From: Laspinema palackyanum D2c
GTDB lineage: Bacteria > Cyanobacteriota > Cyanobacteriia > Cyanobacteriales > Laspinemataceae
Assembly (NCBI RefSeq): GCF_025370875.1
Contig: NZ_JAMXFD010000007.1
Span: 1-64,000 of the forward strand
Direction: 5' to 3'
DNA length: 64,000 nt
Shown: positions 8,869-18,536 of the stretch, in pieces
Position numbering within the stretch: the stretch's first letter is position 1
How the letters are laid out: the number at the start of each line of letters is the position of its first letter
Position numbers and translations under genes: made by a program
The notes under the pieces: model-generated
What the model saw: only the letters and a program-made list of their open reading frames with translations
What the model was told of the DNA's origin: nothing
Databases searched by the model: none

Positions 8869-9792
8869 TTAGGGGGCTGAATTGTTCAGACTCTCTACCG
8901 CCAGTCGCAGTTGTCCGTTATGAGTTTCTAGCAACTGTTGAGCCTCCTCTTTGTTGAGATGAGTCCAATGCATGATTAAGGCCAGTTTGACTGATCGCCC
9001 GCTTTTTTCTAACAGAAACCCGGCCTCTTGGCGACTTAACCCGGTCAAATCTTCCAGAATTCTCAAGGCGCGGTCTTGGAGCTTTTTATTGGTGACCGAA
9101 ACATCTACCATCCGGTTGCCATAGACTTTTCCCAGCTTGACCATCACTCCGGTTGAGAGGATATTTAAGGCCATTTTGGTCACTGTTCCCGCTTTTAACC
9201 GGGTAGAACCGGCTAAAATTTCCGGCCCCACGAGCAGGCGAATATCAATATCCACCGGCACTTCCACCTGTTCTGCTGGAACACAGGCGATAAAAACCGT
9301 GCTCGCCCCCCGACGACGGGCCGCTTGTAAGGCCCCTTGGACAAAGGGAGTGGTCCCGCCTGCGGTAATGCCGACGAGCACATCTAAGTCCGTGAGGTGA
9401 CGTCGGACCACGGCATCTTCCCCATCTTCGGCGCGGTCCTCCAGGTCCTCAGAACTGCGGATTAAAGCCCCGGCACCCCCGGCAATGATCCCCTGAACCA
9501 TTTCCGGGGGAGTACAGAAGGTGGGGGGACATTCGGCAGCATCCAGGACTCCGAGACGGCCACTGGTCCCGGCCCCAATATAAAAGAGGCGTCCCCCTTG
9601 CCGGAGTTTGTCTGCGGCGAGGTCGATCGCTTGGGCGAGTGGAGTCCGGGCACTGGCGATCGCCGCTAAGGTTTTGGCATCCTCCTGATTGAATAGATCC
9701 ACCAATTCCAGGGAACTGAGTCGGTCGAGATTTGCGCTACTGGGGTTCACCTGCTCTGTGAGTAGATGTCCCCGTTCCTCCAAGTTTGTCAT
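8869..9792 (-). CDS. murQ: N-acetylmuramic acid 6-phosphate etherase
   Basis: MurQ cleaves the lactyl ether of N-acetylmuramate 6-phosphate to give GlcNAc-6-P and D-lactate, in peptidoglycan recycling in the cytosol. The 307-residue protein has the family start TEQVNPSSANLDRLSSLELV, a SIS sugar-phosphate-binding core with the GRLFYIGAGTSGRLGVLDAAECPPTF signature (about residues 67-92), the IIAGG segment and the C-terminal UBA-like helices (LTGLSRQEAGFLLEKSGRSVKLALIMH). The length is normal. No murP, anmK or nagA is adjacent, so the route by which MurNAc-6-P arises is not shown here. The start ATG at 9792 has no clear Shine-Dalgarno. Confidence 0.96.
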   Translation of the reverse strand: MTNLEERGHLLTEQVNPSSANLDRLSSLELVDLFNQEDAKTLAAIASARTPLAQAIDLAADKLRQGGRLFYIGAGTSGRLGVLDAAECPPTFCTPPEMVQGIIAGGAGALIRSSEDLEDRAEDGEDAVVRRHLTDLDVLVGITAGGTTPFVQGALQAARRRGASTVFIACVPAEQVEVPVDIDIRLLVGPEILAGSTRLKAGTVTKMALNILSTGVMVKLGKVYGNRMVDVSVTNKKLQDRALRILEDLTGLSRQEAGFLLEKSGRSVKLALIMHWTHLNKEEAQQLLETHNGQLRLAVESLNNSAP

Positions 9793-9973
9793 GATTGAGG
9801 GATGAATGAATAATTATGAATTTTTGATGAGCAATTCTGGCTTTGCTCAGGGGTTCCAGGGTACTGGTTAGTGGGTCGAGGGAACCTCAACGAAACCCTC
9901 CCCTCCGGTCCCCTCCCCTGTGACTTGGGGAGGGAACGGCTTAAGGTTTAACCTGAATGAGAAAAGTACCGAT

Positions 9974-10342
9974 TTAGAGCAATCCTTCTAACTGCCGACG
10001 AATGCGATCGAGTTCTGATTGGGCCAAATTATCATCCTCCGGTTCTGGGGCCTCCGGTTGCCACTCCAGTTCTTCCAGATTCGTTTCTGGGGGAATGGCT
10101 AACTCTCCTTCATGAATCAGTTTGGAGTCATACCCTGCATCCCGGCAAAATTCCTCAATCTCTTCTAAATCCAGGGCTTCAGGAGTGGGACTCGCAAAAT
10201 CCTGGGCCTCCAATAACAGGGCATAACGGGTGGCGTCATCTTCCGACTCAAACATCAGGATCGTGTTGCGATCGCCAATCCGTAGGGTGTGGATCCCTTC
10301 ATTCTCCGTGCGGGGATTAAAGAGTAACACGAATACTCGCAT
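9974..10342 (-). CDS. DUF3110 domain protein
   Basis: A 122-residue soluble acidic protein. The start (MRVFVLLFNPRTENEGIHTL) and the following FESEDDATRYALLLEAQDF and EEIEEFCRDAGYD segments match the cyanobacterial/plastid DUF3110 family, a small family of unknown function. The C-terminal third is very acidic (EWQPEAPEPEDDN) and ends in a short helix. It is upstream of murQ on the same strand with about 180 bp between. No catalytic residues can be proposed. Confidence 0.8.
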   Translation of the reverse strand: MRVFVLLFNPRTENEGIHTLRIGDRNTILMFESEDDATRYALLLEAQDFASPTPEALDLEEIEEFCRDAGYDSKLIHEGELAIPPETNLEELEWQPEAPEPEDDNLAQSELDRIRRQLEGLL

Positions 10343-10687
10343 AAGCTCAATCGATATTTCTAAACTTTAAGTAGTTTATCTTTAGCAGGGGGCAACCGCG
10401 ATCGGCCTAGGGACTATCCCCTAGGTAGACGCCAGACGAAACCCGCTGGATTAAAGTAAAACACTGACCCTCCCACTCTTGGCCTGAATCAAACTGAGTC
10501 TTTACCCAGTCTAAAGCTACATCACATCAGTCTCAAGTCTCCTGGGTCTGACTCCTCTGAATAGAAATCACCATTTTCTACTAAAGTCTTCCGTTAAAAT
10601 TGGGGGATTTGGATTTTACGCAGTTCATTCCGGCGAAACCATCAAGTCTCGCAGTGTATGTAGATTAACCGCTGTTGATATCACCAG
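10343..10687. other. Divergent intergenic region before tamB
   Basis: This 345-bp spacer separates the DUF3110 gene (minus) from the TamB-like gene (plus), so it should hold both promoters. I see one hairpin at 10406-10425 (cctaggg / ccctagg) and no convincing -35/-10 pair or coding frame. Confidence 0.4.
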
Positions 10688-13600
10688 ATGACCCACTCCC
10701 CCAACTCTCCCCAACCTAAACCGGATCCTCAGACTCACTCCCGTCCCTGGGGGCCTTTGCTCAAAAAGGCCAGCCTAACTGTCGGTGCTCTCGTCCTCCT
10801 TGGGGGGGCCGCAGGTGCGGCCTATGGGTGGTATTTCCTGATGAATGAACTCTCCCCCTTGGTGAGTGAAGAACTCACGAAGCTAATCAAGCGTCCGGTT
10901 GCGGTGGGGCCAGTCAATGGGTTCAACCTCTCCAGCATTACCCTGGGGGAATCCAGTGTTCCCCCGACTACCACGGATCCCGATCGCGCCACGATTGAAC
11001 GGGTGGAAGTGTCTTTTAATCTCTGGAAGTTCTTACAAAGTCGCACTCTGGCCTTAGATATTACCCTGGTTGCACCGGATATTTATCTCGAACAAACCCG
11101 GGAAGGTGTGTGGTTAGAAACCACCCTTCATCCCAGTGATGAGGAACCAGGTCCGATCAAGATTGAGGTACAGGCGATTCGCTTCGAGTCGGGATTTCTG
11201 GTGTTGGTGCCTTCTCCGCAACTGCGGGCAGAAATTGAAAATTTGGAAGTGGTTCCTCCACCTCGTCCCCTGGCGATCGAAAATGTCGAGGGTGATGCGA
11301 CCTTTTTGGATGACCAAACTCGGGTATCGTATCAAGTTCGGGCCAATCCTCGGGTAGAAGAGATTCAAGGGGAACGGGGTCTTGATCCTACTTTGGTGGT
11401 GAGTGGAGAAACCTTACTAGAAAGCACCGAAACCCGGTTGCGAATTCAGGGAAATAATCTGAATGCCCCAGATGTTATTCCGTTAATTCCTAATTTACCC
11501 CTGGCTGCCTATCAAGGCAGACTCAATGCTAATTTGACGATTCATCTGAGTAATGAGGAACTGTTTGGATGGCAAGGGGTGGCCAGTTTTTGGGATATTA
11601 ATGCCCAGTTAATTGGGTTACCCCAAAACATTACTCAAGGGCGGGGTTTATTGCGCTTTTCTGAGTTAAAGGTTGGCTTTGAAAATGCCAGTGCTTTTTA
11701 TGGAAGCATTCCCGCTACGGCCCAAGGAGTCATCGATACCGCAGGAGAAGGAGAATACAATTTAGGAGTTCAAATTTTGCCCGTGAGTACGGAGGATTTT
11801 ATTAAGTCCTTGGAACTGGATGTTCCCCTAGATATTGTGGGGGAATTGGCAGGGGAAATCCAACTCACGGGACGGTTGGAAGCGCCGATTGTGAATGCGG
11901 CGATCGCTAATACTCAACCGATCGCCGTGGACCAAGTTTTATTTGGGTTGCTGCAAGCGAATGTGACCATCGCCGTAGAACAAAGTACCCTCACGGTTAA
12001 CCAATTTTTGGCCCAACCTGTAGCGGGAGGCCAAATTACCGGGAAGGGTATTGTCCCCCTAGAACCGATGCAGGCCCTCGCTTTGGAAATTGAAGCGCGG
12101 AATATCCCCGCCGATGCGATCGCCCAACCCTACCTAGACTCCCCCCTCCCCATTGTCCTCGGTTCGGCCAATGCCACGGCTAAAATTACTGGGTCTCCAG
12201 AAAGTCCCACCACGTTGATTCAGTGGGAACTCCCTCAAGCGACATATCCAGGTCAAGGGGAAATCATTGTCCTCTCCGATACCGTTGTCGTTCCCAATGC
12301 CCGCTTTCAAGTTGCCGGAGGCACTGTAACCGCCAATGGTAGTTTAACCGATGACCGATGGCGCGCTTTTGTCAACGCCCAAGGATTGGATCTCACTCAA
12401 CTCGGGACACCGGGACCGACTGCCACCCCAGCAATCCCGGCGATTTTAACCGCCCGAATTCAAGCGTCCGGCAACCTCGACCTAGATGCCAATGAATTGG
12501 CAGTGATCGCCCGGTCCTCGGTGGAGACTCCTGGGGTGGAAACTCTCACGGCGGATGCCACGGTGAATGACGGCCAATGGCAGGCGAATGTCAACGCTTC
12601 CCAGGTGAATTTAGGAACATTTATCCCTAATTTGGCAGTTCCGACAACCCTACCTACGGCTAATCTCACCCTGGGTGGCACTTTGGCCGGAACTTTGGAC
12701 CCGAACAATCTCCAGGCAACCGCCAATGCTGAGTTAGAGACTCCGGGAGGGACTCTAAATGCGGATGCGGGATTAAATAATGGGGAGTTTCAGGTGATTG
12801 CCACGACTGCGGGATTGTCGGTGGATTCCCTGGTCCCGGAACTTCTGCCGGTCCCGGTGGCGATCGCCCAAGGACGGGTGAATCTGTCCGGGAATTTGGA
12901 GAATGTGGCATTGAGTGCGATCGCTGCCACCAGTCAAGTGCAACTCACGGTTGCGGGAAATCCTCTCACTGCCAACAGTCAACTCCGCAATGGTCAACTC
13001 ATCGCCACCCTCAATGCCTCGGAAATCCCCTTAGGGCCTTTCCTTCCCCAACCAGAAACCCTGCCGGTGGTTCTCACAACGGGACGGGTCAACCTGTCTG
13101 CCGACTTATCAGGAGTCGAACCTAGCTTAAATCCCGAGGATATTTTAGCCACAACGCAAATCCAGCTACGGGTTGGAAATGCGCCGGTTACCGTGGATGG
13201 GCGATTGGTGAATGGGGCATTTGATGCCACCTTTAATGCCTCCAATGTTCCCTTAGAACCCTTCCTCGGTCCCAACTTACCCGGTCCTGTCAATGTTGCC
13301 AATGGTCAAGGGACAGTGACGGGAACTTTGGATGCTTTGGAACTCAACGGCGTGAATGGGACAGGTCAATTCAACCTAAATATTGCCGGTGCTCCTATTA
13401 ATGCCAATGCCACCGTCCGCAGAGGGAATCTCCAAGGCATTCTCACGGCCGATAACCTCCAACTCGATCGCCTCTTCCCCGATGTATTACCGCTTCCGGT
13501 CCAACTCGCCCAAGGTCGAGTTAATATTGCCGGAAATTTAGCAACCCTCACTCCCGCTACCCTCAACGCCACCACAGAACTCCGATTGAATGTAGCTAAT

Positions 13601-16600
13601 GGCACTGCCGTGGCCGATGCTAGACTGCAAAACGGCAATTTCCGAGGGTCGGTGGTGACCAGTCCGTTATCTTTTGTTCAGGGTCCGGGGGCGACGGATG
13701 CCGGAGTTCCGATTACGCTGGGACGCGGAAGAATAACCGCTACGGGACGGTTTGGGAGTTTTGCCCCAGAAGATATCAATGCCAACTTGCAAGGTGAGGT
13801 CCAACTGTTGGGGGGGACAGTGACTGCCCGTTCTACGGTGACTCGCGGCCAATTTGAGGGGATGGTGAATGGGGCAGGATTAGCCTTAGCACAACTCGAC
13901 CCCAACCTTGAGGGAATAGAACTCCAGCGAGGTCAAGTGATGGCACAAGGAAATTTAGCCAATGTTGGCCCCGAAACCGTGAATGCTACGGCCCAAGTGA
14001 GATTAGCAACCCCGGGGGGCAGTCTGCAAGGGGAGGGACGTTTAAATCAAGGACTGTTTCAGGGAAATGTCACAGGCGATCGCATTGCCATTAATCCCTT
14101 TGTCGAGTTGCCCGTCCCCGTTGTCGTCAATCAAGGCAATTTGGCCGTTTCCGGGAATCTTGCCACCTTAGACCCCCGGGCCTTAAATCTCACTCTGAAT
14201 GCCAATCTGGATGTGGCCGATGCCCAAGGCGTGGCCACTGCTACGGTCCGCAATGGACAGTTTGATGCTTTAGTGACCACAAGCAACATTCAGGGCAGTC
14301 AATTGGCCCAAAATTTACCCCAAACCTTACAGATTGGCGACGGTCGATTGGCGGCATCGGGCCAGATTAATGCTTTTGAACTCCCGGGAATTGACGCCCA
14401 GGCGGAATTACAACTCGCCGTTGCCAATGGGAATCTCACGGGAACGGGTACCGTCCGCCAGGGTCAACTCACAACAGTGATTAATGCCACCGGCATCGAT
14501 GGGAATCAGTTTGCGCCAGAGTTGGAGATTCCCGTGGCGATCGCCTCTGCCGAAACCACCATCCGCGCCAACCTCACCGACTTCAACCCCCTCAACCTAG
14601 ACGCCACCACCCAATTCCAGTTACTCGTCTCCAATGCCGCAGTCACCGGAGAAGGATTCCTGCGAAATGGCCAATTCCAAGCGACCCTCCTCGCCGATGA
14701 CTTCGGATTAAATCAATTCGCCCCCAATCTCAACCCCAACCTCCAAATCTCCGATAGTCGGGTCGGATTAGCGGGAAGTCTCACCTCCTTCACCCCTGCC
14801 GGAATCAACGCCACTGCCGAAGCACAACTCGCCCTTGCCAACGGTCGAATTCAGGCAGACGCCACCCTCACAAACGGCAATGTGAGCGCATTCGTCAACT
14901 CCACCGGCATACAAGTCAACCAACTCGCCCCAGACTTACCCGTTGGGGTCGAACTCGCCAATGCCGATGTCCGCATCGATGGCAATATCGCCCAATTACA
15001 ACCCCAAAATCTGGACATCGCCGGAGATGCCCGATTACGGGTCGCTGGGGGAACCGTTACCAGTACCTTCGGATTGGATGGCGGAACCTGGAACGCCGTC
15101 TTACAGGCATCGGAACTGCCTCTGAATGCCTTTGCCCCGGACTTGCAAGAACCCTTAGCCCTCTCCACCGGAAATATCAGCCTCTCGGGAACCGCTGATT
15201 CCTTTGAATTGGCCGATATTCGCGCCACAGGACAGGCGGAACTCGTCTTAGACTCCGGGGCCCCGAACTCACCCTTATCCCCCTTTGCCGCCAGCATTTC
15301 CCCCCTAACCAGCGCCTTCCAATGGACGGGACAAAGTTTAGAAGTCTCCCAACTCTCGGCCCCGGGATTAACCGCCCAGGGAAGCGTATTCGTGGATGTC
15401 GCTGGCATCGAAGCGCCCCAAGTTACCGGATTTGACTTTAACCTGAATGTCACTGACTTTAATTTAGCGGGATTACCCCTACCCGTTGCCAATCTCCCCA
15501 CAGAAACCGCTACCGGGGAACCTCTGCCACCCTTCATTGCCGGAACTGTGAATTTTGCCGGACAAATTACCGGGACGGTCCCGCAATCCCCTCAACCGTT
15601 GCCCTTTGATCTCAATGTTATGGGGGATGTGCGACTAGACCAATTTGCGATCGCCACCTTAGACTTTGAACCCGTCTTAACCGGACCGATTCGCGTCAAT
15701 TCTGATGGGGTACAAATCGCGATTGAGGGAACTCAGGATGCCATTTCTGTTGCCCTGGATGAAAACTTTTTCCCCGAATCCTTTTTAGTGAGAGCAGGAG
15801 AAGCCGTAGCTGAAGGCACTATTGATAATGGCAATCTCCTCAATTTTGAAATCTCACAATTTCCCCTGGCTATTCTCAATGCCGTTGTTCCCCCGGAACA
15901 AGGACCCGTGGGCGGGTTACTCTTCACCGAGGGTCAATTTAATTTAGACACCCAGGCAGCGGTTGCACAAGTGGAAATCCGCCAACCCAGCATTGGACTC
16001 ATTCAGCTGAACGAAATCGTCGGTGAGATTTCCTTTGCCGATGGAGTAGGGGTCTTAAATGCTGGGGCGTTACGGTTTGGACAAAGTGAGTATTTAATTC
16101 AAGCGAGGGCTGTCTTAGATGATGACCCCAATTTTGAAGGGCGAATCGAAGTTGCCCGGGGTCAAGTCGAGGATATCCTGCAAACCCTGCAAATCTTTAC
16201 CGTCGCAGACTTACAACGGGGATTAGAACCACCCGACTATGCCACTCCTGAAACCGTAAACCCCGTAGATGTCGGACTCCCTGACAGTTCTTTGATTGCC
16301 CAACTGCGGCGGTTTTCTGAGATTAGTCAGTTAGTCCAACTCAACGCCCGCGCACAACAAGCCCCGGGCATCCCGGAACAGTTGGATATCCGAGGCACTC
16401 TCGGGGGTGAGATTACGTTTGCCGGTTCCGTCGAGACAGGAGTAAAGGGCGGTTTTGATATACAAGGAGAAAATTTAACCTGGTTTACCCAAACGCCCTA
16501 TCCGGCAATCCTGGGGGGAGAAGTGGTGCGTTTAGAGGGTCGCACCCTGGATATTAATCGAGTCAGAATCCGGGGAAATGTTGCCGAAGGTGCGGTGACT

Positions 16601-18367
16601 TTCCTGCCCTTGCGAATCGAAGCCGAAGGTAGCACGATCGCCTTTACAGGTACTCTCGGAGGAGAAACCCAGTCAGGACAGTTGCGGGTTGAACAGTTAC
16701 CCGCCTATCTAATCCAGGATTTTGTAGAACTTCCTCCTAACTTTGATATTGATGGATTAATTAGTGTCCGGGCAAACCTAGCCGGAACGGTCGAAAATCC
16801 CCAGGCGATCGGAGAAGTTTCCTTAATCGATGGTACAATTAATGGGGAAGATATTCCCTCAGTCCGGGGTGGGTTTAGCTTTAGTAATTCCCGGCTCAAT
16901 TTCAGCAGCATCGCCCCGGAAACCTTCCAACTCAACGCCAGTGTCCCCATCCCCCCTGGGCCAGGAAATAACGAAATTAGTCTCGATGTGGATATCCAGA
17001 ATGAAGGCTTAACCCTGGTGAATATTCTGTCCGAACAACAGGTAGAATGGGTAGATGGAATAGGCCGAGTCACCTTTGAAGCCCTCGGAAGTCTTAACGT
17101 AGAAACGGGTGAAATAGAAGATTTGGTTGCCCAGGGTGCAGCCATCCTTGAAAATGCCACTATTAACTCCGAAGCCTTGCCCGAACCCATTACCAATGTT
17201 ACCGGAACCGCCCGATTTGAAACCGATCGCATCCTAGTCGAAGGCATTCAAGGCTTCTTCAGCAACGGCACCATCATCGCCGCTGGAATCCTGCCTATAT
17301 CCGTTCCTCTGAGTGCCATTGATACCGAAGTGGCCAACAATCCCCTCACCGTTTCTCTGAATGAATTAGCTGTCAATTTCAAAGGATTATATGAAGGGGG
17401 AGTTCAGGGTCAAGTTCTGATTACAGGGACCGCCTTAGAACCCCAAATTGGCGGCGAAATTGTCCTCTCTAATGGACAAGTTCTACTGCCTAGCGAATCC
17501 GATGCAACCGCCACAAAAGCGACAACTACAACGGAAACCGAGGTAGAAGCCGGAGTGGAATTTAATAATTTGCAAGTTATCCTCGGGAATAATCTGCAAG
17601 TCGAAAGTCCACCTTTGTTGAGCTTTTCTGTCGCCGGGTATTTAACGGTAAATGGCTTTTTAGAAGACTTGCGCCCTCGGGGAAGGATTACCCTAGAACG
17701 GGGACAAATTAACTTATTTACCACCCAATTTAGGTTAATGCGGGGGTATAATAATGTCGCCATTTTTAACGGGACATTAGATCCGTATATTGATGTTCGA
17801 CTAATGGCAACTGTCCCAGAAGTCCGGGGAAATTTAGTCAGCGTCGCCACATCCTCCGAAGTCAACGAGGCGATCGATACCAACGTGGGTAGAGTCAGAA
17901 GTGTGCGAGTTTTAGCCCGCGTTGATGGGTTAGCCTCGCAGTTAAACGACAACTTAGAACTCACCAGCGAACCGGCAAGAACCGAACAAGAAATTGTGGG
18001 ATTAATCGGCGGTGGATTTATCAATACCTTTGGCCAAGGAAATACCACCTTAGCCCTCGCCAATATTGCTGGAACTACCCTCTTGGGGGACTTTCAAGAT
18101 GCGATCGGCGACGCATTAGGACTCAGTGAATTCCGCGTCGGACCCGCCCTCGTCGATGAACGCGGTGGCGATCGCTTCGCCTTAGAAGTAGAAGCTGGAG
18201 TGGATATCACCCGCAGCTTATCCGCTTCCATCGAACGCATCTTAATCGATGACAGTCCCACCCAATTCAGCATTCGCTATCGCATCAACGACCAAATCAT
18301 ATTACGCGGTTCCACAGATTTTGACAACAACAACCGCGCCCTATTTGAGTTTGAAGGCCGCTTTTAA
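10688..18367 (+). CDS. tamB: TamB/Tic236-like translocation and assembly protein, expanded
   Basis: A 2559-residue envelope protein of the TamB (DUF490)/AsmA-like group; the plant homologue is Tic236. Residues about 25-52 form a single N-terminal membrane anchor; the rest is predicted beta-rich and periplasmic, ending in the conserved TamB domain (about 2100-2559: GRITLERGQINLFTTQFRLMRGY region, EQEIVGLIGGG, then FALEVEAGVDITRSLSASIER) and a terminal Phe. In TamB proteins the beta sheet forms a long hydrophobic groove between inner and outer membrane, used for outer-membrane protein assembly or lipid transport. Unusually, residues about 490-1530 are built of about 14 tandem repeats of about 70 residues (pattern GxVxLSGNL..L....LNATAQLxLxxG..TAxAxLRNGQFxAxVxASxLxLxxFAPxL). 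No Omp85 gene is adjacent. The start ATG has no visible Shine-Dalgarno. Confidence 0.9.
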   Translation: MTHSPNSPQPKPDPQTHSRPWGPLLKKASLTVGALVLLGGAAGAAYGWYFLMNELSPLVSEELTKLIKRPVAVGPVNGFNLSSITLGESSVPPTTTDPDRATIERVEVSFNLWKFLQSRTLALDITLVAPDIYLEQTREGVWLETTLHPSDEEPGPIKIEVQAIRFESGFLVLVPSPQLRAEIENLEVVPPPRPLAIENVEGDATFLDDQTRVSYQVRANPRVEEIQGERGLDPTLVVSGETLLESTETRLRIQGNNLNAPDVIPLIPNLPLAAYQGRLNANLTIHLSNEELFGWQGVASFWDINAQLIGLPQNITQGRGLLRFSELKVGFENASAFYGSIPATAQGVIDTAGEGEYNLGVQILPVSTEDFIKSLELDVPLDIVGELAGEIQLTGRLEAPIVNAAIANTQPIAVDQVLFGLLQANVTIAVEQSTLTVNQFLAQPVAGGQITGKGIVPLEPMQALALEIEARNIPADAIAQPYLDSPLPIVLGSANATAKITGSPESPTTLIQWELPQATYPGQGEIIVLSDTVVVPNARFQVAGGTVTANGSLTDDRWRAFVNAQGLDLTQLGTPGPTATPAIPAILTARIQASGNLDLDANELAVIARSSVETPGVETLTADATVNDGQWQANVNASQVNLGTFIPNLAVPTTLPTANLTLGGTLAGTLDPNNLQATANAELETPGGTLNADAGLNNGEFQVIATTAGLSVDSLVPELLPVPVAIAQGRVNLSGNLENVALSAIAATSQVQLTVAGNPLTANSQLRNGQLIATLNASEIPLGPFLPQPETLPVVLTTGRVNLSADLSGVEPSLNPEDILATTQIQLRVGNAPVTVDGRLVNGAFDATFNASNVPLEPFLGPNLPGPVNVANGQGTVTGTLDALELNGVNGTGQFNLNIAGAPINANATVRRGNLQGILTADNLQLDRLFPDVLPLPVQLAQGRVNIAGNLATLTPATLNATTELRLNVANGTAVADARLQNGNFRGSVVTSPLSFVQGPGATDAGVPITLGRGRITATGRFGSFAPEDINANLQGEVQLLGGTVTARSTVTRGQFEGMVNGAGLALAQLDPNLEGIELQRGQVMAQGNLANVGPETVNATAQVRLATPGGSLQGEGRLNQGLFQGNVTGDRIAINPFVELPVPVVVNQGNLAVSGNLATLDPRALNLTLNANLDVADAQGVATATVRNGQFDALVTTSNIQGSQLAQNLPQTLQIGDGRLAASGQINAFELPGIDAQAELQLAVANGNLTGTGTVRQGQLTTVINATGIDGNQFAPELEIPVAIASAETTIRANLTDFNPLNLDATTQFQLLVSNAAVTGEGFLRNGQFQATLLADDFGLNQFAPNLNPNLQISDSRVGLAGSLTSFTPAGINATAEAQLALANGRIQADATLTNGNVSAFVNSTGIQVNQLAPDLPVGVELANADVRIDGNIAQLQPQNLDIAGDARLRVAGGTVTSTFGLDGGTWNAVLQASELPLNAFAPDLQEPLALSTGNISLSGTADSFELADIRATGQAELVLDSGAPNSPLSPFAASISPLTSAFQWTGQSLEVSQLSAPGLTAQGSVFVDVAGIEAPQVTGFDFNLNVTDFNLAGLPLPVANLPTETATGEPLPPFIAGTVNFAGQITGTVPQSPQPLPFDLNVMGDVRLDQFAIATLDFEPVLTGPIRVNSDGVQIAIEGTQDAISVALDENFFPESFLVRAGEAVAEGTIDNGNLLNFEISQFPLAILNAVVPPEQGPVGGLLFTEGQFNLDTQAAVAQVEIRQPSIGLIQLNEIVGEISFADGVGVLNAGALRFGQSEYLIQARAVLDDDPNFEGRIEVARGQVEDILQTLQIFTVADLQRGLEPPDYATPETVNPVDVGLPDSSLIAQLRRFSEISQLVQLNARAQQAPGIPEQLDIRGTLGGEITFAGSVETGVKGGFDIQGENLTWFTQTPYPAILGGEVVRLEGRTLDINRVRIRGNVAEGAVTFLPLRIEAEGSTIAFTGTLGGETQSGQLRVEQLPAYLIQDFVELPPNFDIDGLISVRANLAGTVENPQAIGEVSLIDGTINGEDIPSVRGGFSFSNSRLNFSSIAPETFQLNASVPIPPGPGNNEISLDVDIQNEGLTLVNILSEQQVEWVDGIGRVTFEALGSLNVETGEIEDLVAQGAAILENATINSEALPEPITNVTGTARFETDRILVEGIQGFFSNGTIIAAGILPISVPLSAIDTEVANNPLTVSLNELAVNFKGLYEGGVQGQVLITGTALEPQIGGEIVLSNGQVLLPSESDATATKATTTTETEVEAGVEFNNLQVILGNNLQVESPPLLSFSVAGYLTVNGFLEDLRPRGRITLERGQINLFTTQFRLMRGYNNVAIFNGTLDPYIDVRLMATVPEVRGNLVSVATSSEVNEAIDTNVGRVRSVRVLARVDGLASQLNDNLELTSEPARTEQEIVGLIGGGFINTFGQGNTTLALANIAGTTLLGDFQDAIGDALGLSEFRVGPALVDERGGDRFALEVEAGVDITRSLSASIERILIDDSPTQFSIRYRINDQIILRGSTDFDNNNRALFEFEGRF
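12150..15280 (+). repeat. Tandem ~70-residue coding repeats in tamB
   Basis: The recurring element is a (R/N/Q)NGxF-x-A-x-V-N-A-S-x-L block followed by a FxPxL step and an NLSGxLxxLxPxxLNATAxL strand set. I count about 14 such NGQF-type blocks between residues ~555 (DDRWRAFVNAQGLDL) and ~1465 (DGGTWNAVLQASELPL). The unit is about 210 bp. The copies are diverged at DNA level, so they are old rather than recent duplications. Confidence 0.7.
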
Positions 18368-18420
18368 ACGACTTGCTGTCGTTATCTTATCTTATGTTCA
18401 ACGTCACGACTTGCTGTCGT
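18367..18420. repeat. Two copies of the aacgac-n5-gtcgtt hairpin repeat
   Basis: Hairpins at 18367-18383 (aacgac ttgct gtcgtt) and 18406-18420 share the same loop. The first begins on the last base of the tamB stop codon, so it may act as a terminator or mRNA end. Relatives with loop ttca/tgaa occur at 26169-26184, 59368-59381 and 59402-59415. Confidence 0.6.
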
Positions 18421-18440
18421 TTCCGGATCTAAGTAAAAGT

Positions 18441-18536
18441 AGTTAAAAGTAGGCACTGCCCACCTTTCTGTGCAGGTGGGCAATGCCCACCCTACTCGTT
18501 TTTAAAGACCTATCACAACCGAATTTCGTATAAGCA
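18441..18536 (+). repeat. Dispersed repeat, copy 1 (partner at 60139-60290)
   Basis: Starts agttaaaagtaggc and ends with a block (18479-18536) from ggcaatgcccaccctactcg to gcaatcc. The last part is nearly identical to the reverse complement of 60139-60191. The middle (tgcccacc ... ggtgggca) is itself an inverted repeat. No protein is encoded. Confidence 0.7.

Noticed and set aside
10822-18063. Many open frames antisense to tamB and other large genes
   Set aside because: They are shadows of the repetitive, GC-biased coding strand and lack starts, ribosome sites and family resemblance.
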